The translations under genes and the position numbers were made by a program. Below the pieces are notes generated by a model that saw only the letters and a program-made list of their open reading frames with translations, was not told where the DNA came from and ran no database searches. Source: JAHCIE01 sp034431435 (GTDB lineage: Bacteria; Chloroflexota; Anaerolineae; Epilineales; JAHCIE01). Taken from it: DNA of 43,379 bases. Where the stretch lies: contig DAOUDG010000040.1 in assembly GCA_034431435.1 (NCBI GenBank), positions 1 through 43,379 on the forward strand, given 5' to 3'. This document shows positions 15,967 to 24,622 of the stretch, one piece after another (positions within the stretch are counted from its first letter, which is position 1; each line of letters starts with the position of its first letter).

Positions 15967-17149
15967 CGGCGTCTTCCTTGCGCTCGACGTGCCGCCGCTC
16001 GCGCAGGCGCGGCATCTCCAACTCGGTCAGGGCAGCCTCCATGCGCGGCAGCCTGGGGGCCTCGGCGGGGAGGCCGGTCCCCTCGGCCAGGGCTATCGCT
16101 CGCGCTCGTAGCGCCTCAACGTTCTGCAACTCGTTCCGCCACTCGGCAGGAAAGGCGTGCGTCCCGTGCAGCGCGCCGACCATCGCCCCCACCATCGCGC
16201 CGATACCGGCCGTGTCGCCACCAATATTGAGGGCATCGATGACAGCCTGGCGCGGGTGGGCAGCCTCGCGACTGAAGACGAGCAGGGCAGTCGGAACGGA
16301 GGCCGCGACGAACGCGGAGTTGCCGCGCACCTTGCCATCGCCCAGGGGACGAGCGGCGCGGGTGATGCTGTCCAGGGCGGTGGGCAGGGTGCTGCCGAGC
16401 CAGCTGTCGGTACGCTTGAGGACACTGCTCAGGTCGTGGGCGGCGTCGCGGGGCAGGCGCGAGTCGGCCGGCCAGAAGCTGCGGGCGATGTAGGCCTCGG
16501 CGCTGGCGGTAAACTCGGTGACCTCGTGCAGGAAGCCGCGCGGATCAAAGCGGCCCGCCGATGGCAGGTTGACCAGGTGGACCAGGGCGTAGCCGACGGC
16601 CATCGCCCCGGCCACGGCGCGGGGGTCGCGGTGGGTCGGCAGGGCCGAGTGAACCACGTCGTCGCGGAACATCACCACGCGATGGTCGCGACTCCACAGG
16701 GCCAGCGGGGCGACGCGGACCGCCGGGTCGTTGGCCGCGCTCAGGGAGCCGGCCCTATCCCAGGGCACGCCGGCCGCCAGGCGATCCACCGCTTCGCGAA
16801 AGCCGCGGCTGGCGTCGCGGTACGCGCCGTAGATAGGCCACTTCTGGTGCAACTGCTTGCTCAATTGGACCAGCCGAGCGGCCAGGCCGAGGGGGTCGAG
16901 ACTGCCTTCTTCGAGGAGGGTGTCTAGAACCGCCAGCGCCTGTTGGGTGCGGGCCGTATACAGGCCCGGCAGACGGTCCAGGTCAGGATAGCGGTCCACG
17001 ACGCCGAGGCGCTCAACGATGCGGTCGGGCGGCCAGCCGACGATGGGCGCGCCGAGGGCGTCGCCGATGGCCAGGCCGAGCATGGCGGCGACGACGCGGT
17101 CGAACTCGGCAGTGAGGGGCGATACGGCAGGGGGGGTGGTGGGGTCCAT
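15956..17149 (-). CDS. ADP-ribosylglycohydrolase homologue with altered metal site
   Basis: A 397-residue protein of the ADP-ribosyl-hydrolase (ARH/DraG) fold. Family marks: MLGLAIGDALGAP at 23-35, ANDPAVRVAPLALW at 139-152, THRDPRAVAGAMAVGYAL at 172-189, and GGDTAGIGAMVGAMVGA at 310-326. In active members, the two motifs that bind the magnesium pair read TDDT and GGDTDT; here they read TART (65-68) and GGDTAG (310-315), so three acidic ligands are missing. It may bind ADP-ribosyl groups without cleaving them, or have another role. The ATG at 17149 has GGAG before it and sits 4 bases after hisD. Fold call strong, activity doubtful. Confidence 0.82.
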   Translation of the reverse strand: MDPTTPPAVSPLTAEFDRVVAAMLGLAIGDALGAPIVGWPPDRIVERLGVVDRYPDLDRLPGLYTARTQQALAVLDTLLEEGSLDPLGLAARLVQLSKQLHQKWPIYGAYRDASRGFREAVDRLAAGVPWDRAGSLSAANDPAVRVAPLALWSRDHRVVMFRDDVVHSALPTHRDPRAVAGAMAVGYALVHLVNLPSAGRFDPRGFLHEVTEFTASAEAYIARSFWPADSRLPRDAAHDLSSVLKRTDSWLGSTLPTALDSITRAARPLGDGKVRGNSAFVAASVPTALLVFSREAAHPRQAVIDALNIGGDTAGIGAMVGAMVGALHGTHAFPAEWRNELQNVEALRARAIALAEGTGLPAEAPRLPRMEAALTELEMPRLRERRHVERKEDADDH

Positions 17150-17153
17150 GGCG

Positions 17154-18500
17154 CTACTCCACCCCTGCGAGCCGTCGCCGCAGGGCATGGGCGTGGGCGG
17201 CCAGCCCCTCGGCCTCGGCGATGCGGATGGCGTCGGGCGCGAGACGGTTGTGGGCAGGCAGGGTCGCGCCAAAGACCGAGATGACCTTGAGGAAGTCGCG
17301 GACGTGGATGGGCGACGTAAAGCGGGCGGTGCGACCGGTGGGCATGATGTGGCTGGGGCCGAAGATGTAGTCGCCCAGCGCCTCGGAGGAGCCTTCGCCA
17401 ACGAAGATGCCGCCCGCGTGGCGCACCTGGCCGACGAGGGACCACGGGTCGCGGGTGAGCAGGCACAGGTGCTCGGGCGCATACTCATTGGCAAGGTCGA
17501 GGGCCTCATCGAGGCTGTCTACCAGGACAATGCCGCCGTTGGCTGCCAGCGACGCCTCGATGCCAGGGCGGGTGGGGAGTGTCACCAGTTGGGCGGCGAC
17601 TTCGCGCTGCACCTGCTCGGCCAGGGCAACCGACGGGGTGAGCAGGATAGACGTACCCATCACGTGCTCGGACTGGGCGAGAAGGTCGGCGGCGACCCAG
17701 GCAGGATTCGCGCTGTCGTCGGCGATGAGCAGCGTTTCCGTCGGGCCGGGCAGGGAGGCGATGCCGACGACGCCATAGACGGCCTTCTGGGCGAGAATGA
17801 CGAAGGGATTGCCGGGGCCGACGATCTTATCGACGCGGCGAATCGTCTCCGTCCCGAAGGCCAGTGCGCCCACGGCTTGCGCGCCTCCGATCTTGTAGAC
17901 CGCGCTCGCACCCACCAGTCGCGCCGCCACCAGGGTCGTCGCGTCGGCGCGGCCCGTCTTGCTGGGGGGCGTGACGACGACCAGATCTTCAACGCCGGCC
18001 ACCCGCGCCGGAATGGCGGCCATGAGCAGGGACGAAGGCAGGGGCGCGCCGCCGGCCGGCACGTATAGGCCGACGCGGTCCAGGGGGCGCACGATCTGGC
18101 CCAGCGCCTCGTCGGGCCGCCAGTCCATCCAGGAGCCGCGCGGCTCCCGCTCGTGGAAGGCGGTGATGCGGTCTACGGCGTGGCGCAGGGCATCGCGCAG
18201 CTCAGCAGGGGTGGCAGCCCAGGCCGCGTCCATCTCGGCGTCGCTCACCCGCAAGTCGTCGAGAGCCACGCCGTCGATGCGGAGGGTATAGTCGCGGACG
18301 GCGCGGTCGCCGCGCTGGCGCACGTCGGCCAGGATGCGGTCAACGACCTGGGCGGGGGTCAGGTCCGCGCCCCAGACGCGGCGGATGCCCTCGGCCATGT
18401 GCGGCGTGACGTGGATGCTGTCGACGGCCTCGCGGCGCAGGAGGGTGTCGCGGGCGACAGCGGCGGGCACGATGCGGATGGCCACAGCTTCATCAAGCAT
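17154..18500 (-). CDS. hisD: Histidinol dehydrogenase
   Basis: Oxidises histidinol to histidine in two NAD-dependent steps using zinc. 448 residues, normal length. Conserved parts: GLYVPAGGAPLPSSLLMAAIPARVAG, VGPGNPFVILAQKAVYG, the metal/base segment SEHVMGTSILLT, and EYAPEHLCLL. The ATG at 18500 has GAGG 7 bases upstream; an in-frame TTG 12 bases earlier is less likely. It follows the thioesterase gene closely and precedes the ARH-like gene by 4 bases. Confidence 0.96.
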   Translation of the reverse strand: MLDEAVAIRIVPAAVARDTLLRREAVDSIHVTPHMAEGIRRVWGADLTPAQVVDRILADVRQRGDRAVRDYTLRIDGVALDDLRVSDAEMDAAWAATPAELRDALRHAVDRITAFHEREPRGSWMDWRPDEALGQIVRPLDRVGLYVPAGGAPLPSSLLMAAIPARVAGVEDLVVVTPPSKTGRADATTLVAARLVGASAVYKIGGAQAVGALAFGTETIRRVDKIVGPGNPFVILAQKAVYGVVGIASLPGPTETLLIADDSANPAWVAADLLAQSEHVMGTSILLTPSVALAEQVQREVAAQLVTLPTRPGIEASLAANGGIVLVDSLDEALDLANEYAPEHLCLLTRDPWSLVGQVRHAGGIFVGEGSSEALGDYIFGPSHIMPTGRTARFTSPIHVRDFLKVISVFGATLPAHNRLAPDAIRIAEAEGLAAHAHALRRRLAGVE

Positions 18501-18512
18501 TATCGACCTCAA

Positions 18513-18899
18513 TCAAGCTCTGTACTCCTTCGGCAGCCGGATGGGCTGTAGCGTCGCCAATGAGATGAAGACGCCGGTCTGGCGGGCGCGGGCGGTGACC
18601 TGCCCCGTAGCGCGGCTGGTGAACTCGGCGGCCAGTATCCAGCGCGCGCGGCCCATGTGCTCCGGCCACATGCGGCCGTCGATGGTGTCGGGGAAGCGCG
18701 CCGGAGCCAGGTAGTCTATCTCGGTGCGCATCAGGGTCGGCGCGATGCCACGCGCGAAGGCGTCGCCGAGGGTCAACCGCTGCTCGGCGAGGACGTTGCG
18801 CAGGTCTTCGAGCCAGCGCACGTAGGTGATGTTGCTGACGACTCCGGCGAAGTCGATATCGTAGGTCATGACTTTGATGGCGAGGGTGATGTCGTTCAT
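18513..18899 (-). CDS. Hotdog-fold acyl-CoA thioesterase (4HBT-like)
   Basis: A 128-residue hotdog-fold thioesterase. The segment YDIDFAGVVSNITYVRWLED matches the YDxDxxGxVxxxxYxxWxE pattern of the 4-hydroxybenzoyl-CoA thioesterase family, where the Asp is catalytic. It hydrolyses an acyl-CoA; the acyl group cannot be named. It sits inside the histidine operon between the DUF6994-like gene and hisD, with no known role in histidine synthesis. Confidence 0.85.
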   Translation of the reverse strand: MNDITLAIKVMTYDIDFAGVVSNITYVRWLEDLRNVLAEQRLTLGDAFARGIAPTLMRTEIDYLAPARFPDTIDGRMWPEHMGRARWILAAEFTSRATGQVTARARQTGVFISLATLQPIRLPKEYRA

Positions 18900-18914
18900 G
18901 GTGCGTGGTGCGTG

Positions 18915-19640
18915 TTAGCTACCTCGGTGCATTGTCCACCAGGCCCGAATCCGCTGGTTGCGTGCCTCGATGAAGTCGACCGCAAGTTCCCGATAGGCCA
19001 AGTACGTAGCCATGTTGTCCGGCACGGGCCGCGAGTTGAAGTCCCCACACGGCGAGAAGAACTTCACGCCTAAGTAATCGTCGGTGACCAGGTCCTGCAG
19101 AAGAAAGAACTCCACGTACCCCCGGAAATCGCCAAATAGCCGGAAGTAGTCCGCGTATCGCGCGAGCACGGCGCTCAGGGGACTGGTTTCGTTGAGATAG
19201 TGCCTGCGAATGCACTCAACCGTGAGGTCGAACCGGTCCTTGATCCGCGGATGAAAGCCGCGTGCACCGTTGATTGTCATCTGGCCGCCGACGCGGTTTC
19301 CCGGGAACACCATCATGCCGCCAATCGTGTAGCCGATTCGTACAAAACCCTCTAGCCCTTCAGGAATCTGCCCGAAGACGTGCGAAAGACGAGGCTCGTA
19401 CCTGAATGTGGGAATCACTGAGTCGCTCGCCAGCCAAAACTCGCCCAATCGAGAATGGTGATGGAGGTAGACGCCAGGTGTCGTGTCCACGAGTTCGAAC
19501 ATCACGCCACTTGGAAGGGGCTTGCTCCAAAGGAGCTTGTGGTACTTCCGGAGCGTTGGACTCAGAACATCCGGGTCTTTCCACGGCGGTGTGTCCGACC
19601 GGAAGTCGAAGGTGATGTCGATCGATTCGCGGTCGTCCAT
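18915..19640 (-). CDS. DUF6994-like protein of unknown function
   Basis: A 241-residue soluble protein beginning MDDRESIDITFDFRSDTPP, with TLRKYHKLLWSKPLPSG, LGEFWLASDSVIPTF, RVGGQMTINGARGFHP and a C-terminal YIEFRN-like FIEARNQRIRAWW. This pattern resembles the uncharacterised DUF6994 family, recalled from memory and not searched. The gene has visibly lower GC and more A/T-ending codons than its neighbours, suggesting recent acquisition into the his operon. The start is uncertain: ATG at 19640 begins at the conserved core, while a GTG at 19760, 4 bases after hisG, would add 40 unconserved-looking residues. No catalytic motif was recognised. Confidence 0.7.
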   Translation of the reverse strand: MDDRESIDITFDFRSDTPPWKDPDVLSPTLRKYHKLLWSKPLPSGVMFELVDTTPGVYLHHHSRLGEFWLASDSVIPTFRYEPRLSHVFGQIPEGLEGFVRIGYTIGGMMVFPGNRVGGQMTINGARGFHPRIKDRFDLTVECIRRHYLNETSPLSAVLARYADYFRLFGDFRGYVEFFLLQDLVTDDYLGVKFFSPCGDFNSRPVPDNMATYLAYRELAVDFIEARNQRIRAWWTMHRGS

Positions 19641-19764
19641 AGCGCGACCACTCGGATCTACTGTCATGTCTGGCTCACAAGTGCTTTGGACTCCGCCATG
19701 CTCCATCCCGCTGGGCAATGTGTCATATCCAATGGTTCTTGGTCTTTCGTCCTTCGTCACCCGG

Positions 19765-20412
19765 TCACACCACCACGGCGGCCGCCAGACCCGCCAATAG
19801 TTCCCCCACCGCGTCGGCTTTCAGCGTGTGGCTGGCGCGGTTGACAATCAAGACAGCCTCCGACTCCAGGATGGTATCCACCTCAGTCAGGTGATTCTCC
19901 TTGAGGGTTGCGCCGGTCTCCACCATATCCACGATGACATCGGCCAGCCCGGCGAGTGGCCCCAGTTCGACGGAGCCGCTGAGGGGGATGATGTCCACCG
20001 ACAGACCGCGATCCTCGAAGTAGGCCCGCGTCAAACGCGGGTACTTGGTGCCAACGCGCAGCGCCATGCGGCGATGCAGCGGCTGGCCCGCCCGCCCAGT
20101 CGGGGCGGCGATCACCAGGCGGCAGCGCGAGAAGCCCAGGCGCAGCGGCTCCAGCACGTCGCGGCCGCTCTCGGCCACGACGTCGTGGCCGACGATGCCC
20201 GCGTCGGCCGCGCCGTACTCGACGTAGGTGGGCACGTCGCTGCCCTTGACAAGGAGCAGGCGCAGCCGGCCGTCCAGGGTATCCACCACCAGGCGGCGCG
20301 AGCTGTCGGAAAGACCTGGCGGCACGCCGTAGCCCGCCTCGCTCAGGCGGCGCAGCGCGCTATCGAAGACCTTGCCCTTGGCGAGGGCGACGGTCAGGGG
20401 TGGCGCACTCAT
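19765..20412 (-). CDS. hisG: ATP phosphoribosyltransferase, short form
   Basis: First enzyme of histidine synthesis, joining ATP and PRPP. 215 residues, the short form lacking the C-terminal regulatory domain, which therefore needs HisZ. Conserved parts: LTVALAKGKVFD, VKGSDVPTYVEYGAADAGIVGHDVV, and LADVIVDMVETGATLKENHL (PRPP loop). Its ATG overlaps the hisZ stop (ATGA), matching a hetero-octameric HisZ-HisG complex made from one mRNA. Confidence 0.95.
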   Translation of the reverse strand: MSAPPLTVALAKGKVFDSALRRLSEAGYGVPPGLSDSSRRLVVDTLDGRLRLLLVKGSDVPTYVEYGAADAGIVGHDVVAESGRDVLEPLRLGFSRCRLVIAAPTGRAGQPLHRRMALRVGTKYPRLTRAYFEDRGLSVDIIPLSGSVELGPLAGLADVIVDMVETGATLKENHLTEVDTILESEAVLIVNRASHTLKADAVGELLAGLAAAVVV

Positions 20413-21617
20413 CGGGCATACTCTGCGGCCACATCGACCAGGGCGTCGCCGCGCCAGACCAGGACGCGCTCGATGCCTCGCTGGCGGGCGTAGGCCAGTA
20501 GATCGTCCCGCGAGCGGCCCAGCACGTCCATCTCGACACGCCGGCCGTCGGCGCGCAGGCGGGCCATGGCGGCCAGGGCGGCCGGCGCGTCGCTGGCGGC
20601 GACGAGAACGTCGGGCAGGTGGTCGCTAGTAGGGGTCTCGCCCAGGGCCAGCATGAGCCGCTCCACATCGAGGGCGAAGCCAACCGCAGGTTGGGATGGG
20701 CCAAACAGGCCGACCAGCCCATCGTAGCGGCCGCCATTGACCACAGCGAAGCCCACGCCGGCGACGAAGGCCTCGAAGGTCAGGCCGGTATAGTAGTCCA
20801 TACCTCGCGCCTCACCCAGGTCAACGACGATGGCATCGGCCAGGCCGTAGCGAGCGAGCCAGTCGTAGACCTCGGCCAGGCTGTCGAGGGCGGCCTGGGC
20901 GCGGGGCCAGGGAGCCATCGCCCGTGCTTCGTCGATGACGACTGGGCCGCCGACCAGGGTAGGCGTCTGCCCTAGCAGGAGGGCGGCCGGGCTGTTATAG
21001 CCATTGAGGGCCGCGCGAATGTCGGCCTGGCTCTTACGGTCCACGGCGGCCTGCACGACGCGCGCGGCGTCGGACGGCAGGGCGGCCTCGGTCAGCACGG
21101 TGCGGAAGAAGTCGATCTGGCCGATGGCGACGCGGAAGTCGGTCGCGCCCGCCGCGCGCAGGGCCTCGACGGCGACGGCGACGACTTCGGCGTCGGCCTG
21201 GGGCGTCGCCGCGCCGATCAACTCAATGCCCGCCTGGCTAAACTCACGCTGCCGGCCGGCCTGGACCTCGACGTAGCGGAAGACGGGGGCGGCATAGTAG
21301 AAGCGCAGCGGCATGGGCTGGTCAAAGAGCTTGGTGCCCACGATGCGCGCCGTCTGCACCGTCAAGTCGGGGCGCAGGGCGAGGGTGTGGCCGCGATGGT
21401 CGAGGAAGCGATAGGTTGCCTCCTGCACCTGGCTGCCCAGGCCGAGAGCGAGGTTCTCGTAGTACTCGAACGTGGGGGGCACGATCTCAGCATAGCCCCA
21501 GCCACGAAAGACATCAGCCAGCCGGGCCTCCAGCGCCGCGCGCCGCGCCGCGTCGGCCAGGAACAGGTCTTGTACTCCCCGCGGGAGCTTGCCATGCAAG
21601 GGGGTGCGCGTCGCCAC
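20409..21617 (-). CDS. hisZ: ATP phosphoribosyltransferase regulatory subunit
   Basis: A 402-residue HisRS-like protein without tRNA-charging function that activates and histidine-regulates short HisG. It has the class II synthetase core (RGVQDLFLADAARRAALEARL, the motif 2-like LRPDLTVQTARI, and RYVEVQAGRQREFSQAGIELIG) and GLTFEAFVAGVGFAVVNGGRYDGL. The C-terminal 80 residues look like an anticodon-domain remnant (PDVLVAASDAPAALAAMARL). The GTG start at 21617 opens the minus-strand his operon. Adjacency to short hisG rules for HisZ over a true HisS. Confidence 0.93.
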   Translation of the reverse strand: MATRTPLHGKLPRGVQDLFLADAARRAALEARLADVFRGWGYAEIVPPTFEYYENLALGLGSQVQEATYRFLDHRGHTLALRPDLTVQTARIVGTKLFDQPMPLRFYYAAPVFRYVEVQAGRQREFSQAGIELIGAATPQADAEVVAVAVEALRAAGATDFRVAIGQIDFFRTVLTEAALPSDAARVVQAAVDRKSQADIRAALNGYNSPAALLLGQTPTLVGGPVVIDEARAMAPWPRAQAALDSLAEVYDWLARYGLADAIVVDLGEARGMDYYTGLTFEAFVAGVGFAVVNGGRYDGLVGLFGPSQPAVGFALDVERLMLALGETPTSDHLPDVLVAASDAPAALAAMARLRADGRRVEMDVLGRSRDDLLAYARQRGIERVLVWRGDALVDVAAEYAR

Positions 21618-21670
21618 GAAGGGGTATCCTGTCGGTCACACGAGGGTTACAATTACCGGCACATCGACGA

Positions 21671-21699
21671 ATTATGGAGCGTTCGTGGGCGGGTGTCAA
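21671..21699 (-). promoter_or_regulatory. Promoter of the hisZGDCB operon
   Basis: Minus strand: perfect -35 TTGACA (21694-21699), 17-base spacer, -10 CATAAT (21671-21676). The predicted leader before hisZ is about 47 bases, too short for a T-box or his leader-peptide attenuator. Confidence 0.75.
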
Positions 21700-21801
21700 A
21701 GGTTGACGCGCTGCCTCTAGACCCTCCCCTCACGTTTCGCGCTTCACGTCGCCCCCAGTACAATTGAGTTGCGAACCTATTCCCGCCCTTGGAAGTGCCC
21801 C

Positions 21802-23886
21802 ATGCCCACCCTGTTTCCGTTCACCGCTATCGTCGGCCAGGAGCGACTGAAGCGTGCGCTGGTCCTCAACGCCGTCAGCCCGGCCCTCGGTGGCGTACTC
21901 ATTCGCGGCGAGCGCGGCACGGCCAAGAGCACTGCCGCCCGCGCCCTGGCCCGCCTGCTGCCCGACATCCAGGTCGTCGCCGACTGTCCCTTTGCCTGCG
22001 ACCCGGCCGACCCGGTCGCGCTGTGCGACCTGTGCCGCGCGCGAGTCGCGCGGGGCGAGACGCTGCCGGTGGCGACGCGGCGCGTGCCCTTCGTCGACCT
22101 GCCGGTCAGCGCGACGGAGGACCGGGTGGTGGGAACGCTGGACATGGAGCGCGCCATCCAGGCAGGCGAGCGGCGCTTCGAGCCGGGCCTGCTGGCGGCG
22201 GCCCATCGCGGCATCCTGTACATCGACGAGGTGAACCTGCTCGACGACCACGTGGTCGACATCCTGCTCGACGCGGCGGCGATGGGCGTCAACGTGGTGG
22301 AGCGCGAGGGCATCTCCTTCAGCCACCCGGCCCGCTTCATCCTCATCGGTACGATGAACCCGGAGGAAGGCGAGCTGCGGCCCCAACTCCTGGACCGCTT
22401 CGCGCTGATGGTCACCGTCCAGGGGTTGCTCGACCCGGCCGAGCGCGCCGAGGTCATCGCCCGCCGCCTGCGCTACGAGGCCGACCCCACCGCGTTCTAC
22501 CAGGCGTGGGCCAACGACGAGGCGAGCCTCGCAGCGCGCATCGTCCAGGCCCGCGACCGACTGCCCGCTGTCGCCTACACCGACGCCGATCTGCGCGCTA
22601 TTGCGGGGCTGACCGCGAGCTACCGCGTGCCCGGCCACCGGGCCGATCTCGCCATCCTCAAGACGGCCCTGGCCCAGGCAGCTCTGGCCGGCCGCCCGGC
22701 TATCGGCCGCGACGACATCGCGCTGGGGGCCGAGCTGGCTCTACCCCACCGTCTGCGCCAGGACCCGTTGCATGAGACAGAGTTGGACGGCCAAGCTATC
22801 GCCGCCCGCCTGGCCGACCTTCCTCCTCATTCTCCCCCATCCCCCCGCATGCGGGGGGAGCCAGACGGGGGTAGCGCGCGGGGTGAGCGGGGGGAGGGTC
22901 AACGTTCCCGCGAGCCACGATCCGTCAGCCGCACCGCCGGCGGTCAGGGCGAAGGTGACCGGGAGTCGCCGCCGGAGGCAGGCGAGCCTGCCTTAGCCCC
23001 ACCCGTAGCGTCGCTGCCAGCCGCCGACGGCGAGCGCCGCGTCGCGCCAGGGGGGGAGTTCCGCGCCCGCCGCCTGACCACCAGCCTCGACCACCTGACG
23101 CGCCGCGCCACGGGCCGCCGCAGCCTGACGCGCACCGACCGCAAGCGCGGCCGCTACGTGACCAGCCGGCCGGCCAAGGATGCGGCGTCGGACCTGGCCC
23201 TGGACGCCACGCTGCGCGCCGCCGCACCCCACCAGCCTCGCCGCCGCGCTCAACACCCTGCGCCGCGACCGTCCCTGCTGCTGACCCGCGCTGACCTGCG
23301 CCGCAAGGTGCGCACCCGCCGTGTCGGGAACCTCATCCTGTTCGCGGTGGACGCCAGTTGGAGCGTGTCGGCGGCCGAGCGCATGGCGGCTACCAAGGGC
23401 GCGGTGCTGTCGCTGCTACGCGACGCCTACCAGCGCCGCGATCGGGTGGGGCTGCTCGTCTTCCGCCGCGACCGCGCCGAGGTGGCGCTGCCCTTCACCA
23501 ACAGCGTCGAACGCGCCCGCCGCGCCCTGGTCGATCTACCCATCGGCGGCAAAACGCCGTTGCCGGCCGCGCTGCTTCTAGCGAGCCGCATGTTCGAGAG
23601 TGCGCGCCGCGTCGAGCCGGGCGCGTTGCCGCTGCTCATCCTGCTGACTGACGGCGTCGGCAACGTTCCCCTGGCCGAGGGGCACAGCGTCGACACCGAG
23701 GTCGCTATGCTTGGTGGACGCCTGCGTCAGGCAGGCGTCCACAGCATCGTCGTCGACTCGGAGAGCGGCGGCGGTCCCTCGGTCGCGCGTCTCGCCGAGG
23801 CGCTGGGCGGCCACGTCCTGACCCTGCCCCAGCTGCGCGCCGAGACGTTGGCGGCGACGGTGCGGGGAGAAGAGATGGGCGACTAG
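21802..23886 (+). CDS. Chelatase-like AAA+ ATPase/VWA fusion (Mg/Co-chelatase family)
   Basis: A 694-residue protein joining the I-type AAA+ motor and D-type integrin-I module of metal chelatases. Walker A GERGTAKST is at residues 36-44, Walker B ILYIDEVN near 137-144, and GTMNPEEGELRPQLLDRF is the sensor/arginine-finger area. A Pro/Arg/Gly-rich linker (about 340-440) follows. The VWA domain starts with LILFAVDASWS, holding the DxSxS metal site. Such single-chain proteins are annotated as putative cobalto- or Mg-chelatases. Neither a large catalytic H/N subunit nor bacteriochlorophyll or cobalamin genes are nearby, so the metal and even chelation are uncertain. ATG at 21802 fits the conserved MPTLFPFTAIVGQ start. 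The linker holds a palindromic element at 22841-22858. Confidence 0.82.
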   Translation: MPTLFPFTAIVGQERLKRALVLNAVSPALGGVLIRGERGTAKSTAARALARLLPDIQVVADCPFACDPADPVALCDLCRARVARGETLPVATRRVPFVDLPVSATEDRVVGTLDMERAIQAGERRFEPGLLAAAHRGILYIDEVNLLDDHVVDILLDAAAMGVNVVEREGISFSHPARFILIGTMNPEEGELRPQLLDRFALMVTVQGLLDPAERAEVIARRLRYEADPTAFYQAWANDEASLAARIVQARDRLPAVAYTDADLRAIAGLTASYRVPGHRADLAILKTALAQAALAGRPAIGRDDIALGAELALPHRLRQDPLHETELDGQAIAARLADLPPHSPPSPRMRGEPDGGSARGERGEGQRSREPRSVSRTAGGQGEGDRESPPEAGEPALAPPVASLPAADGERRVAPGGEFRARRLTTSLDHLTRRATGRRSLTRTDRKRGRYVTSRPAKDAASDLALDATLRAAAPHQPRRRAQHPAPRPSLLLTRADLRRKVRTRRVGNLILFAVDASWSVSAAERMAATKGAVLSLLRDAYQRRDRVGLLVFRRDRAEVALPFTNSVERARRALVDLPIGGKTPLPAALLLASRMFESARRVEPGALPLLILLTDGVGNVPLAEGHSVDTEVAMLGGRLRQAGVHSIVVDSESGGGPSVARLAEALGGHVLTLPQLRAETLAATVRGEEMGD
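22841..22858. repeat. GC palindrome inside the chelatase-like gene (copy 1)
   Basis: Perfect 18-base palindrome CCCCCCGCATGCGGGGGG followed by AGCCAGACGGGGGT. The same core and flank recur at 24790-24807 (one base different) and, shorter, at 33931-33946. It is read in frame as SPPSPRMRGEPDGG in the unstructured linker. Confidence 0.75.
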
Positions 23887-23901
23887 AGATTGGGAGAGGA
23901 C

Positions 23902-23944
23902 GACGCGCCGCCAGCGGACCCATCGCCGGCGCGGGCGGCGCGTC
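23902..23944 (+). terminator. GC-rich hairpin after the chelatase-like gene
   Basis: Perfect 11-base inverted repeat GACGCGCCGCC (23902-23912) with GGCGGCGCGTC (23934-23944), 15 bases after the stop codon. There is no T-run. Confidence 0.5.
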
Positions 23945-23954
23945 GAGCCAGGCA

Positions 23955-23982
23955 TTGCCCAGCGCCAATGCGTCCGTATACT
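23955..23982 (+). promoter_or_regulatory. Promoter of the histidine phosphatase gene
   Basis: -35 TTGCCC (23955-23960), 16-base spacer, -10 TATACT (23977-23982), about 50 bases before the start codon. Confidence 0.55.
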
Positions 23983-24037
23983 TAGGGTGTAGCAGTTCAC
24001 CGCTGAAATTGAGAACTATTCCAGGTTACGAGGCTGA

Positions 24038-24610
24038 ATGACCCACAAGACTATCTATCTCATCCGTCATGCCGCGCCCCAGGCAGGGACTGGCATTGCC
24101 TACGATGTGCCGCCGGGGCCGCCCCTGTCCGAGGCTGGCCAGCGCGAGGCGCGCCAGATGGCCGAGTTCCTGGCAGCGCGCGGCATCCAGCGCATCGTAC
24201 ACTCACCCCTCGACCGCACCGCCATGACCGCCGAGACCCTCGGCGCGCGGCTGGGACTGCCGGTGGTAGTGGACGCCGACCTGGCCGAGCATCGTCGCGG
24301 TGAGAGCGCGGACGAGGTGCGGGCGCGGGTGCAGGCCTTTTTTGCCCGCGAGATGGCGCGACCGGAGACGGTTTTCGCCGTCGTCAGCCACGGCAGCCCG
24401 CTGAAGCTGCTCATCGAGTGGTTGACCGACGGGCGCGAGCAGTTCGTCGGCATGAGTTTCCCCGGCCACAACGTCACGCCCACGGCGGGCGTGTGGCAGG
24501 CGCGCGGCGCGCTGGGTGGGCCGTGGGAGGCGCTGTTCGTGTTCCAGCCCAACATCATGCCCGCGCCGGAGCCGACGCCAGCCTGGGCGGGTGGCGGGCG
24601 GGTCGCCTAG
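24038..24610 (+). CDS. Histidine phosphatase family protein
   Basis: A 190-residue phosphoglycerate mutase-like phosphatase. The phospho-accepting His is in YLIRHAAPQ (residues 6-14; RHA where RHG is usual). HSPLDRTAMTAETLGARLG carries the phosphate-clamping Arg, and the second His is in AVVSHGSPLKLL. The protein could act on phosphosugars, nucleotides or phosphohistidine; no specificity mark was recognised. ATG at 24038 has GAGG 6 bases upstream. It is followed after 12 bases by the response regulator and is probably co-transcribed. Confidence 0.86.
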   Translation: MTHKTIYLIRHAAPQAGTGIAYDVPPGPPLSEAGQREARQMAEFLAARGIQRIVHSPLDRTAMTAETLGARLGLPVVVDADLAEHRRGESADEVRARVQAFFAREMARPETVFAVVSHGSPLKLLIEWLTDGREQFVGMSFPGHNVTPTAGVWQARGALGGPWEALFVFQPNIMPAPEPTPAWAGGGRVA

Positions 24611-24622
24611 CCCGGCACGCCG

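Noticed and set aside
17150..17509. N-terminal 120-residue extension of the ARH-like protein
   Set aside because: It lies inside hisD in another frame, is Ser/Pro/Arg-rich, and a good ribosome-binding site precedes the ATG at 17149.
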